A DNA stretch of 64,000 bases from positions 3,658,001 to 3,722,000 of the forward strand of contig OZ255624.1 in assembly GCA_965276675.1 (NCBI GenBank). Reading direction: 5' to 3'. This document shows positions 46,252-56,224 of this stretch, one piece after another (position 1 is the first letter of the stretch; each line of letters starts with the position of its first letter). A program made the position numbers and the translations under genes. This DNA is from G965276675 sp965276675 (GTDB lineage Bacteria > Acidobacteriota > Terriglobia > Terriglobales > Acidobacteriaceae). A model generated the notes under the pieces. That model was not told the origin of the DNA and did no database searches. It saw nothing but the letters and a program-made list of their open reading frames with translations.

Positions 46252-46528
46252 GGTTCCTCTCTCACGCAGCAGACGAGCAAATAGAGATGGCTGTCCCGGC
46301 TAGCGATCACGAGGGGAAAGGACACTGCGTGGCGAAGATCAATTCCGCCTGTGGCCAACAAAGCAGCTCTCCGGGCGCGCCATTTGGTGTGAAAGGCTGA
46401 GAACCTCCTTGCACCTCAAGAGTGCAGATAACAGAGCTGACCAGCTCAGCAGAAAGCGTGAAACGCTATAACACCTCAACAAGTATGTCGCTTCGGTGAG
46501 CTGGATGCAAAAGATACGAGGGTTCTCT

Positions 46529-47953
46529 ATGGTCGCAAGCGAAGGAACCAATATCGAGCAATTCGAACTGATCGTCCTGGGCTCTGGCGAGGGCACCAAG
46601 CTCGCAGCATGGGACTTTGCCAGCCGGGGTCAGCGGGTGGCGGTCGTAGAACGTCAATATATAGGCGGAGCTTGCCCAAACATTGCCTGCCTCCCTTCGA
46701 AGAACGTGATCTACACCTCGCAAGTCGCCGGATACGCGAAAAGGCTGGCCGACTTTGGCATGTCGGCTGAGCACTTCACTGTAAGCATGGCCGGCGTACG
46801 AGAACGCAAGCGGGAGATGGTTGCCAAGCAGGTGCAGACACATCTCGACCTCTTTCGCAAGAGTGGCGCAGAGTTGATCCTCGGCACGGGGCGCTTTGTT
46901 GATTCGAAAACGATCGAAGTCACTCTGCCCAACGGCACGACCAGGAGGCTGCAGGGCAAATGTGTCCTCATCGGTACAGGCTCGCGTGCCGTTGTTGGAG
47001 ACACTCCGGGGCTGCGCGAGGCCAACCCGTTGACTCATGTTGAACTTCTAGAGTTGGAAACCGTTCCAGGCCACTTAATCATCCTTGGAGGCGGGTATGT
47101 GGGCCTGGAATTCGCGCTTGCCATGCGGCGCTTCGGCAGCGCGGTTACAGTCGTCGAGCATAATGGGCACCTGTTGCACCAAGAAGATCAGGACGTGAGT
47201 GAAGCGATCGAGTGCCTCTTCAACGACGAGGGGATCGACGTGTCACTCAACTCCAGAGTGACTCAAGTCGACGGCCTCTCAGGCGATCACGTCAAACTCG
47301 TTGTGAACAGAGACGATCGAATGGAAGAGATCGAGGGCACACACATCCTCGTCGCTGCGGGACGACGCCCGAACACCGAGGAGCTCGGCCTGGAGCAGGC
47401 AGGTGTTGAAATCACTCACGATGGGTACATACGCGCAAACGAAAAGCTGGAAACAACAGCTTCAGGTATTTGGGCTGTGGGTGACGTGGCAGGAAGTCCG
47501 AAGTTCACGCACGTCGGCAAGGACGATTACCGCGTCTTTCGTGCCCAAGTTCTTGGCGGCGGGCGCGTCACCACCGATAGACTCGTGCCCTACTGCCTGT
47601 TTCTGGAGCCGGAGTTCGCCAAAGTGGGCCTCGGCGAGCGTGAAGCCACGTCGAGAGGCTTGGGATACCGGCTCTTTAAGATCCCGGTTTCCGCTATCTT
47701 GCGGGCCCAGGCCATCGTAGAAACGCGTGGCTTTATGAAGGCTCTTGTCGCGCCGGACGATACAATCCTCGGCTTCACCATGTTTGGCATGAATGCCGGT
47801 GAGGTCATGTCCGCCGTTCAATTTGTCATGCTGGCAAAGCAGCCGTATACCGCCATACTCGATGCGATCATCGCACACCCAACGATGGCAGAGGGTTTAC
47901 AGATGCTCTTCAGTTCAGAACCGCTGCGTTCTACAGCGGGAGAGCGGGACTAA
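46529..47953 (+). CDS. Pyridine nucleotide-disulfide oxidoreductase (mercuric reductase/LPD-like)
   Basis: 474 aa from ATG 46529 (GAGGG upstream; the longer GTG-started frame at 46496 is less likely). FAD motif VLGSGEGTKLAAW, redox disulfide GGACPNIACLPSK (Cys49, Cys54), NAD(P) motif LGGGYVGLEFALAM, FAD AVGDVAGSPKFTH, and catalytic HPTMAEGL in the dimerisation domain. Belongs to the dihydrolipoamide dehydrogenase/mercuric reductase superfamily; no MerA N-terminal metal domain or C-terminal Cys pair, so mercury reduction is unlikely. General thiol or electron-transfer redox role. Confidence 0.9.
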   Translation: MVASEGTNIEQFELIVLGSGEGTKLAAWDFASRGQRVAVVERQYIGGACPNIACLPSKNVIYTSQVAGYAKRLADFGMSAEHFTVSMAGVRERKREMVAKQVQTHLDLFRKSGAELILGTGRFVDSKTIEVTLPNGTTRRLQGKCVLIGTGSRAVVGDTPGLREANPLTHVELLELETVPGHLIILGGGYVGLEFALAMRRFGSAVTVVEHNGHLLHQEDQDVSEAIECLFNDEGIDVSLNSRVTQVDGLSGDHVKLVVNRDDRMEEIEGTHILVAAGRRPNTEELGLEQAGVEITHDGYIRANEKLETTASGIWAVGDVAGSPKFTHVGKDDYRVFRAQVLGGGRVTTDRLVPYCLFLEPEFAKVGLGEREATSRGLGYRLFKIPVSAILRAQAIVETRGFMKALVAPDDTILGFTMFGMNAGEVMSAVQFVMLAKQPYTAILDAIIAHPTMAEGLQMLFSSEPLRSTAGERD

Positions 47954-48272
47954 ATTGGCGCAAATCCTAAGTAGTAGCGGGATTATGCGTCAACATCACA
48001 GAACATCAGCATATAGAGCTTTCCAGCTCGAGGAAATCTCGCGTTTGCTGAAAGCAAGCAAGCAGAACAGAGATTCAATGAACAGGAGAGCGCATGCCGT
48101 TTACAGCAACACTGGCGCACGCTGATGATGACCCATGTCGGGAGTACCTATCCTGACACAAAGCTTGCGCGCGAGATCAACACCTGTATCGCGCATTCCA
48201 TGCGCCTAGGGCCAGTTCTTGGCTGGCCTTCTTCGCGCGGAACTGCTACACCGTGAGGAACGTTTACCTGTC
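47954..48272. other. Intergenic, no gene recognised
   Basis: 319 bp with only short, unsupported ORFs (a 43-codon one from about 48124 among them). Presumably carries the promoter of the S9 peptidase. Confidence 0.4.
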
Positions 48273-50350
48273 ATGAACCTTCGGATTCGAAGCCTTTTGT
48301 CATACCCGCTCTTCGGCCTCCTTGCATCTACACCGCTCGTCGTCAACGCGCAGACTGTGCCCGCAGGGAAGCCGTTCAGTTATCCCGACCTTCAGCACCT
48401 GCAGTCTCTGAGCGATGTGAAGATCAGTCCAGACGGTCGCGCCATCGTGTATGGCGTGCACTCGATCGATGTACCCCATGATGGTCTGGACCGAACGTCC
48501 TGGCTCGTGCGGCTCTCTGACCCAAAAGTTCCGGTGGCTCTTCCACGCGTTAACGGGCCGTCATGGTCTCCAGACGGTCGATCACTGGCCGTCGTGAGTT
48601 ACAGCTCGAACAAGAGCACTATGCAGCTTCTGAGTGCTGACACGCTCGAAGTGCTTCGGAGCTTTGATGTGCCTACCGGACCCAGTAGCATGACTTGGTC
48701 ACCAGACGGTAAGTTTTTAGCCTTTGCACTCATGACCCCCGAGGCAAGATCTCCATCGTTCCTGGAGCAGGCGGTGGATCAAGCAGAGGGCCAGCTTGAG
48801 AGACCTCAGAATGCGCAATGGGCCGCGCCAGTGCAGATCACACAGGCTGCGCACTACCGCGAAGATGGCGGAGGCTGGCTCAAGCAAGCAGCCGGTCACC
48901 GTCAACTCTTTGTGCTTTCGACCACGGATGGCACCTTACGTCAGGTTGGTAGGGGACCGTTCAACGACAACGAGCCTGCGTGGTCGGCGGACAGCCGATA
49001 CTTATTTTTCGCTTCAGACCGCAGACCGGGGTGGGAACATCTGTATCCGGTCACTTCAATTTACCGGACCGACATGGCAGGCCATGTCACCCGGTTGACG
49101 CAAGGCAGCGACTTCTTCTTCGAACCGAGGCCGAGCCCGGACGGAAAGTGGATCGCCTACATGAAGACTTCAGACCGGCAGGCAAATTACACCCAGAGCA
49201 AGCTCTACATTATGCATCCGGACGGAACGCAAGCCCATCAACTTGCGGTTGATTTAGATAGGGATCTTTCGTCGGTCTCCTGGGCGGACGATGGTCAAGG
49301 CGTGTACGCGAAATACACGGATCATGGTGTCGGGCATGTGGCGCTGTTTGGTGTGGACGGCCATATCAAGGTGCTTGCTTCCGGGCTCAATGGCACCTTC
49401 TCAGTCTCTCGCGACAATACGATCGCGTACTCCGGCGGACGCGCCGACAGCCCAAACGAGCTGATGTTTCAGGCCCCTGGCAAATTGGCGGAGACGCTCA
49501 CGTCATTGAATTCGTTCTTGGAGCGGCGGCAGCTTGGCAAGCTAGTCCATCTCGTGGCGAGCTCAAGTGGCAGCAGCGTCCCTATAGAAGGATGGGCCCT
49601 CTGCCTCCCGGGAGCACCGGGAAGGAACAATTGCCGATGATTCTGGTTCTGCACGGTGGACCTTTTGGAGACGATGGCCCGACCTGGGATAGCGAACGAG
49701 AGCTGTTCGCTGCAGCAGGCTACGTTGTCGTTTATGGAAATTATCGCGGATCTACCTCTTACGGCGCAGCCTTTTCTGAGCCGGCGAACTACGCCTTCCC
49801 CGGTGTGGCCTATGACTCTGCCATGAGTCTGGTGAACGAGGGCATCCGCCGGGGCTTCGTAGATCCTGACCGGCTCTTTGTAACTGGGGCCTCTGCAGGC
49901 GCAGCACTCACGACTTGGATTACAGGTAAGACGCATCGCTTCCGGGCCGCAGCAGCCGAAAAGCCCCCAATCAATCAAATGTGTGAGGCTCTTACCTCAG
50001 ATCAGTACTTGGCGGCCTTCCTGGTCTACGGCGGACCTCCATGGATGCACGAGAAAGAGCTCTGGGCCAACTCACCACTCTCTCTTGCGGGCTCGGTGAC
50101 TACACCGACTTTATTCATTGTGGGCGAAGAGGACTTCCGAACACCGGTCGACCAAAGCCTTCAGATGTACGACGCTCTACAGCTTCGTGGCATACCTACG
50201 GCTTTACTTAGAGCGCCGGGCGCAAGCCACGGCAGCTTACGATCACGACCGTCACAGAACACTGCTGTCATCGCGGCAACGCTCGCGTGGTTTAATAAGT
50301 ATGACGACCAGCGTGCCGCCCGGCTGACGGCCGCGAGCGCTACTCCTTAG
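48273..50350 (+). pseudogene. S9-family prolyl oligopeptidase-like gene broken by a frameshift
   Basis: The first frame (48273-49640) has a signal peptide (SLLSYPLFGLLASTPLVVNAQ) and a WD40-like beta-propeller (repeated SPDGR/WSPDGK/WSADSR). It continues in a second frame (49592-50350) with the catalytic domain: LVLHGGPFGDDGP, nucleophile GASAGAAL, Asp in GEEDFRTPVD, His in PGASHGS. The text of the protein joins cleanly (IEGWALxPPGSTGKEQLP) if one base is restored near 49600-49606, in GGGCCCTCTGCCTCCC. Intact it would be a secreted peptidase of about 690 aa. A sequencing error is the alternative. Confidence 0.8.
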
Positions 50351-50461
50351 CGGAACTGTCCCGTACCAGATCCTGGTCGGTGCGGGACAGGAGTAACTGC
50401 GAGGGAGGGCCCTTCCGAATTCCACGCTGTGTCACCTCCTTGCTTTCTCAAAGAGTCGTAC

Positions 50462-51044
50462 TCACCAGATGAGATCAGACGTGTATCTACGCTTTGACGT
50501 TAGAGAAGAAACTAGACACCGCTGAATGTTTTCACGCTGACGATGCTTAGCTTCCAACCTGACGCCACAGAGCCGATCAGTTGCTGCTGAAACTGCGCCT
50601 GGCACATCACCCGCCAATGGGTAGGCGGGGAGCGGGCCGGGGTGCTCTGAGCTTAATAGGAGGCTTCGATCGCAATTCATCCATGTATCGAGATACTGAC
50701 GGTGACGCCAGATCTTTCCTTCCCGAAAATCCCATACATGGGCATATGGAAGATCGGCACGTTTGTGCGTTGCCCGGTGAACGCAAGCAAAACGGCCCAG
50801 AGAGACGACCGTTGAACCGTCTACAAGAAGCTCGGACGGCGCCGGCGAAAAGCTTTCCACTCCTGCATAAGCGGAGCGAACACCTTCTTCATGACCTCAG
50901 CAGGCCCCTTCTCCTGAACGTCGAAGTCGACAGCCGAGATCCATTCGATGTCGGAGGTCATTAGTTTCGCTCCACCATCTTGCCGGTGTCACCTGCTGCA
51001 ATTGCGGAGTAGAACGTACGCACAGTTTCAACTGGGGTTGTCAT
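50462..51044 (-). pseudogene. SnoaL-like gene with two frameshifts
   Basis: A good start (ATG 51044 with AAGGAG) begins MTTPVETVRTFYSAIAAGDT, nearly the same as the intact gene at 39790-40197. The frame hits TAA after MVERN; one missing base there restores TSDIEWISAVDF and VMKKVFAPLMQEW. A second missing base in GAGTGGAAAGC is needed to reach ESFSPAPSELLVDG and YAHVWDFREGKIWRHRQY. The C-terminus then diverges. Clearly a decayed duplicate. Confidence 0.85.
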
Positions 51045-51082
51045 TTGATTCTCCTTGGCTTTTCCTTCAGAATGCCCTTCAA

Positions 51083-51745
51083 CTAGTTGCGCTGGCAGGG
51101 GTGTAGAACGATCTTGCTTGTCATGCATATTGCAGCGAGCTGTGATGATGTCAGCGCATACGGATAAGTCACTTCTGCAACGGTGTCACCTAATCCTCTA
51201 CTCTTACGTCGCTCCTGAAAGGGATAGTCGCTAGCCTTCAGAAATGTTGAAGAGCCTCTCAAAGCAGCCTTGCGCATCGTGTTCCCTGAGTTGATTGCCG
51301 AAAACTCAAAGGAATCGAAATCAAGAACGTCAAAGACCGATCTTGTCTCGAAAGAAAACACTATTTTCGAACGCTCAGCGGCTAGCCTTGCTCCGATGTG
51401 CTTCGCAAGCCGACCTTGGGTCGGCCAAAAGAAGACGCGGCGGTTGAGAGACCTGCACCATTGCTCAGGCGAGAGATCGATCAGACATTTCGAAAGAGCC
51501 GCAGCATTCATGAGGGCCTGATCGTTGATCACGAATTCCCCATGAACGCTGTGACTTACGCGCACCGAACGAGGCCGCGGACAACTTTCGATGTTGAATC
51601 GTTGTTCGCCACTGACTTCGCACAGGTCCAACAAGGCCGATGTGCTGAGAAGTCCATGTCTCATTACCTGTCCTATGTCTTGTGCAAGCGAGATATGAAA
51701 CAGAGTCGGGTACGAATCTGCAAACTCCTCTTGGCTTATTGGCAC
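51083..51745 (-). CDS. DUF7002 family protein
   Basis: 220 aa, no signal peptide. Phrases LFHISLAQDIGQVMRHGLLSTSALLDL, (core RHGLLSTSALLDL), LSPEQWCRSLNRRVFFW and the VFSFETRSVFDVL strand fit the DUF7002 family. The N-terminal histidine and the gly-leu-leu-ser segment recall ADP-ribosyltransferase-like folds, but that is a guess. Different in character from neighbours; lies between decayed genes. Confidence 0.65.
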   Translation of the reverse strand: MPISQEEFADSYPTLFHISLAQDIGQVMRHGLLSTSALLDLCEVSGEQRFNIESCPRPRSVRVSHSVHGEFVINDQALMNAAALSKCLIDLSPEQWCRSLNRRVFFWPTQGRLAKHIGARLAAERSKIVFSFETRSVFDVLDFDSFEFSAINSGNTMRKAALRGSSTFLKASDYPFQERRKSRGLGDTVAEVTYPYALTSSQLAAICMTSKIVLHPCQRN

Positions 51746-52394
51746 GACTAACCTTCCTTCAGCGTGTGTTGTGCTCTAACGCGTAATTGTGACTGCCCAT
51801 AAACCGTTTGAGCATGATCTATCGGAATTCTCTGGAGCTTACCTGCTCTGCGAAGCCAGGCGTCTATGAGCTAGATACCGATGGATGGCTGCTCTCGAGT
51901 TCGTCACGTGGACGAATCGGAAAACTGGCGTAACAATGGCCGCTGACAGCCGCTGTTCGATAGTAGGTAAGTTGCGACTGCGCTTGAGATGTTGGGGATG
52001 CCATTTGAATTCCTTGTCGATTGCACTTCGAATGAGACGACCTGCTAATAACATAGGGCCCGGCAAGCACGAAGCAAAAGTTCCAAACACTCAATTTATC
52101 GATGAGGATTTGTTACGAGAATCTCCTGTCACCCTCCCACTCAGAACGACCCTACCTACGTAAACTGAATGTGCAAGCGCAATAAGTATCACCTGAGACG
52201 AAGGCGGGAGATTGGTACCGTTGCCGAACATGAGCCCTAGCACCGGCAACGCAATCGGTTCTGCAGTGCTACTGTCCAGAGATTCCTTGACCGGGTTGTC
52301 CATGAAAGCCACTCACTTTGACCGAAGAAGGCGCCGCCGTTCAGTCCAAAGTAGCACCCGCAGTTTCTCGGCTATACCTTGGAAAAAGAGTTTT
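51746..52394. other. Degenerate intergenic stretch with a redox-gene scrap
   Basis: About 650 bp. Only a short match to the TrxR-like fusion protein (51891-51929, see separate entry) can be read; otherwise non-coding. Confidence 0.45.
51891..51929 (+). pseudogene. Scrap of a TrxR-like oxidoreductase gene
   Basis: The frame reads LEFVTWTNRKTG; the intact protein at 40436-42145 has LEFVTWRNRESG. No other part of that gene is recognisable here, so this is a fragment left by deletion of a paralogue. Confidence 0.45.
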
Positions 52395-53274
52395 ATGAAC
52401 AAACTCTCGGAATGCGTTTCATGGCCGGTCCTCATTGTCGGAGCGATCGTCACAACGGTCCTGTCGCTGAGCGTGCATGCAGTAATGCTCCAGGGGTTAC
52501 ATGTTCCCTACCCGTACAACTTTCCCCACACAGGCTGGGCAAGATTGCCGGACGGAATCCTCTCCGCATTTGGGGTCATCTATCTCTTCACGCATCTTCC
52601 GCAAGGCATTCGGAAACAGAGCTTCGCCCTTCGCTGTGCGCTTGTGTTTTTTTCCTCGCGACCATTCATGAGACTTTCTTCCGCGACCCATTCATGGAGT
52701 TCATCAATCTCAGCAACTTCACGCTCTACCCCTTTCTCGACAACATACCAAAGCTGATTCCGTTGGCCGTCATCGCGATAGGCGTGGAAATCTGGACCAG
52801 CCACGAGCGTAGCTTCAGGGCTAACCTCATAGCCGCCGTTCTGCTCGCCATAGTCGCCGGCCTCCTCGTGAAGCCATTCGCCAACTACGCCTTCGCAGGC
52901 GTCATGCACTTCACAGAAGCGCGGGAAGGCCATCAGCGGTATGGTCTTCCCTATGACTGGCATATTCTTCTGCCCGCCTATCTCACCTTCTTCGAGCCGG
53001 TGATCGCTGCCCTTGTAATCGGCCGCGCGGTCCGTGATAACCTTCCTCCGGAATCTCTCACCCGATTTGGCATCACGGCGGCCCTCATCGTCGCACTGAA
53101 GGGCCATTGTTCGCTCCGCTCATAAACATCCATTATGCGAACACGGCTCCTCTCACGGCTGTACTCAGCTACGCGCAGTTCACCTTTGAGACGATGGCAC
53201 TAGGAATTCTCACAGCAACTACCCTACACTTTGCATCCCGCGCTGTTGACGACGCCAACTCAACCCTAACTTAA
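52395..53274 (+). pseudogene. Polytopic membrane protein gene with two frameshifts
   Basis: The text starts MNKLSECVSWPVLIVGAIV at ATG 52395, shifts frame at a run of seven T (52647-52653) into FLATIHETFFRDPFMEF..., and shifts again near 53098 into PLFAPLINIHYANTAPL...DDANSTLT ending at TAA 53272-53274. Reassembled it would be about 290 aa with seven or so hydrophobic helices. I do not recognise the family. Slippage at the T7 run could also be real or a sequencing error; two shifts together favour a decayed gene. Confidence 0.7.
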
Positions 53275-53752
53275 TACCCAGCCTCATCCCGTCGGTTGCT
53301 CCTGAGACCCTAGTTGAGCGGGTCGGAGCACTTGGCATGATGCTGACGACTCAACGAGTGGTCAAAGGCTCGCGAGGGAATCAGGAGTCGGTTGCTTCGG
53401 TCCACCTCTGTTAGGAAGGCTGCCGAATGGGGGCGTCTAAAAGGTTTGCGGTCGATCCGCGAGGAAGGTTGGACAACACTAGATGGCATTTCGAGGCGCA
53501 ATATTACTTGCAACTGTTTTGTACTTTGTTGGCACTCCCGTAGCGGCACCAGGCGTGATCGTCAGGGCGGTGAAATGTTCGCCAGGAATGCTGCAAGGCT
53601 CAACAACAAAGCGGTGCACAGCCAAAAGAGGATGATACAACCACAACACTAATCGAAAGGGTGGGTGAAGCAGAGGCGGCTGATCGCCACGCTACCATGA
53701 AGTCTGCTAAACAAGCCGTCGACTCACTACCTGGGCTCAAGGATCGACGGTT
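53275..53752. other. Intergenic, no supported gene
   Basis: 478 bp. A 50-codon ORF with a hydrophobic start (53483-53635) is possible but has no good ribosome binding site or similarity I can name. Confidence 0.4.
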
Positions 53753-54637
53753 CTAGATGAGCGCTCGTCCTGGACGGGAACGTAAGTAAGTACCGACCGA
53801 CTCCTCTGTCATTTCAGCGAACCGCATCGCGTTCGGAGCCCGAAGATTGCGTCTGCGATGAAGCGTAATGGGTATATTTCCCAGTGGCGGGAGGCCCAGT
53901 TCGACGGTGTGCACGTCTGCCGGCAGGCCAAGCTCGGCTCGTGTGGTCAGTCCCAGTCCCGCACTGACGGCGGCCCACACGCCCGTCAGACTGGGGCTCG
54001 TCATTGCAATGCGCCAGGAGCGTCCAGCACTTTCCAGTGCCTCCAGCCCCGGTGTCTGACATCCGCACGGCGGGTTGAAGAGAGCGAGCGGTAACGGCTG
54101 CTTTGCATGATCCCTAAAACTGGGGCTTGCGATCCAGTGCAACGGCAGCTCGCTCAACAGTTGCGCCGTCTTTTTCTGTGCCCCGCCTAATGTTAAGGTA
54201 AGATCGAGGTCGCCGGAGTCGATCGCTTGCAGGAGTACCTGGCCGAGGTCTACCGTCACCTCAAGCTTTACGAGCGGATAGAGCGCATTGAACCGCGCGA
54301 TGACTAATGGCAAAACGTTGCCGGTGAAATCTTGCCCGAATCCGATTCGAACGACACCCGCAAGAGACGATCCGCGCAGAGTATCGATCATCTCATCATT
54401 GAGTTCCAGCACCCTCCGGGCATATCGGAGAGCGATCTCTCCCTGTTCGGTGAGAAGCATCTTCCGGCCTTTCTTCCGAAAGAGCGGCACTCCTATCTCC
54501 TCTTGAAGCCGTTTCATCTGCAAACTGATTGCGGAGGGAGTCCGCAAAAGGCGTTCCGAAGCGCGGGCAAAACCACCCAGGTCTTGGGTGGCCACTAACG
54601 TTCGAAGACTGTCCAGGCTGAGGTTGTTCAGAAGCAT
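53753..54637 (-). CDS. LysR-family transcriptional regulator (copy 2)
   Basis: 294 aa, paralogue of the regulator at 42270-43148 along its full length (for example RTPSAxSLQMKRLQxEIGV, LLTEQGEIALRYARRV, SELPLHWIASP, ALFNPPCxCQT). Divergent from an alpha/beta hydrolase gene. The intergenic region has GTTAGAATTTCTCGC at the same place as the box before copy 1, so both probably bind related sites. Confidence 0.93.
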   Translation of the reverse strand: MLLNNLSLDSLRTLVATQDLGGFARASERLLRTPSAISLQMKRLQEEIGVPLFRKKGRKMLLTEQGEIALRYARRVLELNDEMIDTLRGSSLAGVVRIGFGQDFTGNVLPLVIARFNALYPLVKLEVTVDLGQVLLQAIDSGDLDLTLTLGGAQKKTAQLLSELPLHWIASPSFRDHAKQPLPLALFNPPCGCQTPGLEALESAGRSWRIAMTSPSLTGVWAAVSAGLGLTTRAELGLPADVHTVELGLPPLGNIPITLHRRRNLRAPNAMRFAEMTEESVGTYLRSRPGRALI

Positions 54638-54661
54638 AGTTTAGATATTCTCACCGATAGT

Positions 54662-54676
54662 GTTAGAATTTCTCGC
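54662..54676. promoter_or_regulatory. Predicted LysR box (copy 2)
   Basis: GTTAGAATTTCTCGC, imperfect inverted repeat matching the box at 43173-43187 in 11-12 of 15 positions, again about 25 bp before the LysR start. Confidence 0.45.
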
Positions 54677-54834
54677 TTTTCGTGAGCTCCCGTCATCCGT
54701 ACGCTTTATTGTAACGCAGCTCGCGGTTGTATTGCGATTTGGCCGCTGATAAGCGATGCATCTCGAGCGCCGATCTTTTCAGCTACGTAACAGTGGCCTA
54801 CCACGTGTGCGTCAGATCGGCGAAAGGTTAATTT

Positions 54835-55536
54835 ATGAAAAACATTCCTTCTAATGCAACGATCGTTCTGGTGCATGCTGCGTGGGCGGACGCATCCTCG
54901 TGGTCCGCTGTGATCGGCCCACTGCTTAAGGCTGGCATCAAGGTGATCGCTGCCCAGATTCCAATGACTTCGCTGTCCGATGATGTCGCTGCTTTGAAAG
55001 TGGCTTTAGAAAGAGCGGACGCGGGGCCAATCCTTCTTGTCTCTCACTCTTACTCCGGCGCTGTGATCACCGCCCTCGATAGTAACGATCGTGTCCGAGG
55101 TCTGGCCTATGTGGCAGCTATGCCGCCGGCCGAAGGTGAAACAGTAGGGGACTTGTTCTTTCGAGAGCCTCCACACGAAAAGGCTCCCCATCTGGAGCCG
55201 GACAGTCATGGTCTCTTATGGATGTCGGAGGAAGGAATGAAGAATGCGGTCGCCCACCGAGCCACGGCGGAGCAAAGCGCGATCAGTACGGCAGCGCAAC
55301 GCCCGATAGCGATGAAGTGTCTTGGAGGAGCGATACAGACGCCAGCATGGAGGAGGAAACCTTCGTGGTATCTGCTGGCCGAAGACGATCGTATGTTCAG
55401 CCCGAAGACACAACGATTTGTGGCCGAGCGCATGGGCGCACAGGTCCATTCGCACGATGTAGATCACGCTCCTCAGATCTCATCGCCTTCAACCGTTGTG
55501 GAGTTCGCGCTGGCAGCGGCCAGTACGTTGCTCTAA
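54835..55536 (+). CDS. Alpha/beta hydrolase, serine esterase type
   Basis: 233 aa; AAAGG 8 nt before the ATG. Motifs LVHAAWADASSWSAV, nucleophile Ser in SHSYSGA, Asp in AEDDRMFSP, His in VDHAPQISSP. Resembles the short salicylate/pyrethroid-esterase-like alpha/beta hydrolases; no signal peptide. Divergent from LysR copy 2, its likely regulator. Confidence 0.88.
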   Translation: MKNIPSNATIVLVHAAWADASSWSAVIGPLLKAGIKVIAAQIPMTSLSDDVAALKVALERADAGPILLVSHSYSGAVITALDSNDRVRGLAYVAAMPPAEGETVGDLFFREPPHEKAPHLEPDSHGLLWMSEEGMKNAVAHRATAEQSAISTAAQRPIAMKCLGGAIQTPAWRRKPSWYLLAEDDRMFSPKTQRFVAERMGAQVHSHDVDHAPQISSPSTVVEFALAAASTLL

Positions 55537-55589
55537 ACAGCAGGTCATCTCGCCTACAAACAATCGAACTGATGACAAGAGGCAACCAC

Positions 55590-56126
55590 ATGACTACATA
55601 TCAGCATGCCGAGACGACGCCTCTTTTGAGGACCGCAGGGGTGGCTGAGCAAATTCTGCTTCGCTATGGGCTCGCTCTGGTCCTCATTTGGATCGGCGGC
55701 ATGAAATTCACCTCATATGAAGCTCACGGAATTATGGGATTGGAAGCGAACAGCCCCTTCATGCGGCCCCTGCTCGCTGGGCTCGGGGTTCAGGGATCGG
55801 CAGACTTCCTGGGCGTCACAGAGATCACGACCGCAATCCTCCTGATAGCTGGGCGCTTCTTTCCGCGGGCCGGACTGGTCGGCAGTTCGATCGCTATTCT
55901 TATGTTCTTGACCACGCTTAGCTTCTTACTCACCACACCGGGTTGGGAACCAAGCCTGGGTGGCTTTCCCGCGCTTTCCGGTGCGGTCGGACAATTTTTG
56001 ATCAAGGATGTTGTTCTCTTGGGAGCTGCTGTCTACACGGCTCAAGAGAGTCTTATGTGCCTGCCCAGATTTGCAGATTGCGGCACAAAACATGTGCGCA
56101 AGACTGTATCCCCTTCCATCCAGTGA
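55590..56126 (+). CDS. DUF417 (YkgB-like) membrane protein
   Basis: 178 aa from ATG 55590 (AGAGG 7 nt upstream). Four hydrophobic helices with the DUF417 signature WIGGMKFTSYEAHGI and ANSPFMRPLL, plus GLVGSSIAILMFLTTLSFLLTTPG. Inner-membrane protein of unknown function, often found in operons for oxidative or chlorine stress and redox. Fifty bp after the hydrolase, same strand. Confidence 0.88.
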   Translation: MTTYQHAETTPLLRTAGVAEQILLRYGLALVLIWIGGMKFTSYEAHGIMGLEANSPFMRPLLAGLGVQGSADFLGVTEITTAILLIAGRFFPRAGLVGSSIAILMFLTTLSFLLTTPGWEPSLGGFPALSGAVGQFLIKDVVLLGAAVYTAQESLMCLPRFADCGTKHVRKTVSPSIQ

Positions 56127-56224
56127 CTCTGAATAAATAACCGAGATGCGGAGTGGCTGAGCGGGATCTTAAACTCCGACGCCGATCCAATTCTTCCCAA
56201 CGTCATCGATAAGGAACAATCATA

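Noticed and set aside
46529..47953. Mercuric reductase (merA) call
   Set aside because: The N-terminal metal-binding domain and C-terminal Cys pair are missing and no mer genes are near, so only the superfamily is assigned.
53483..53635. A 50-codon ORF with a hydrophobic N-terminus
   Set aside because: No ribosome binding site or recognised similarity; could be chance in a 478-bp gap.
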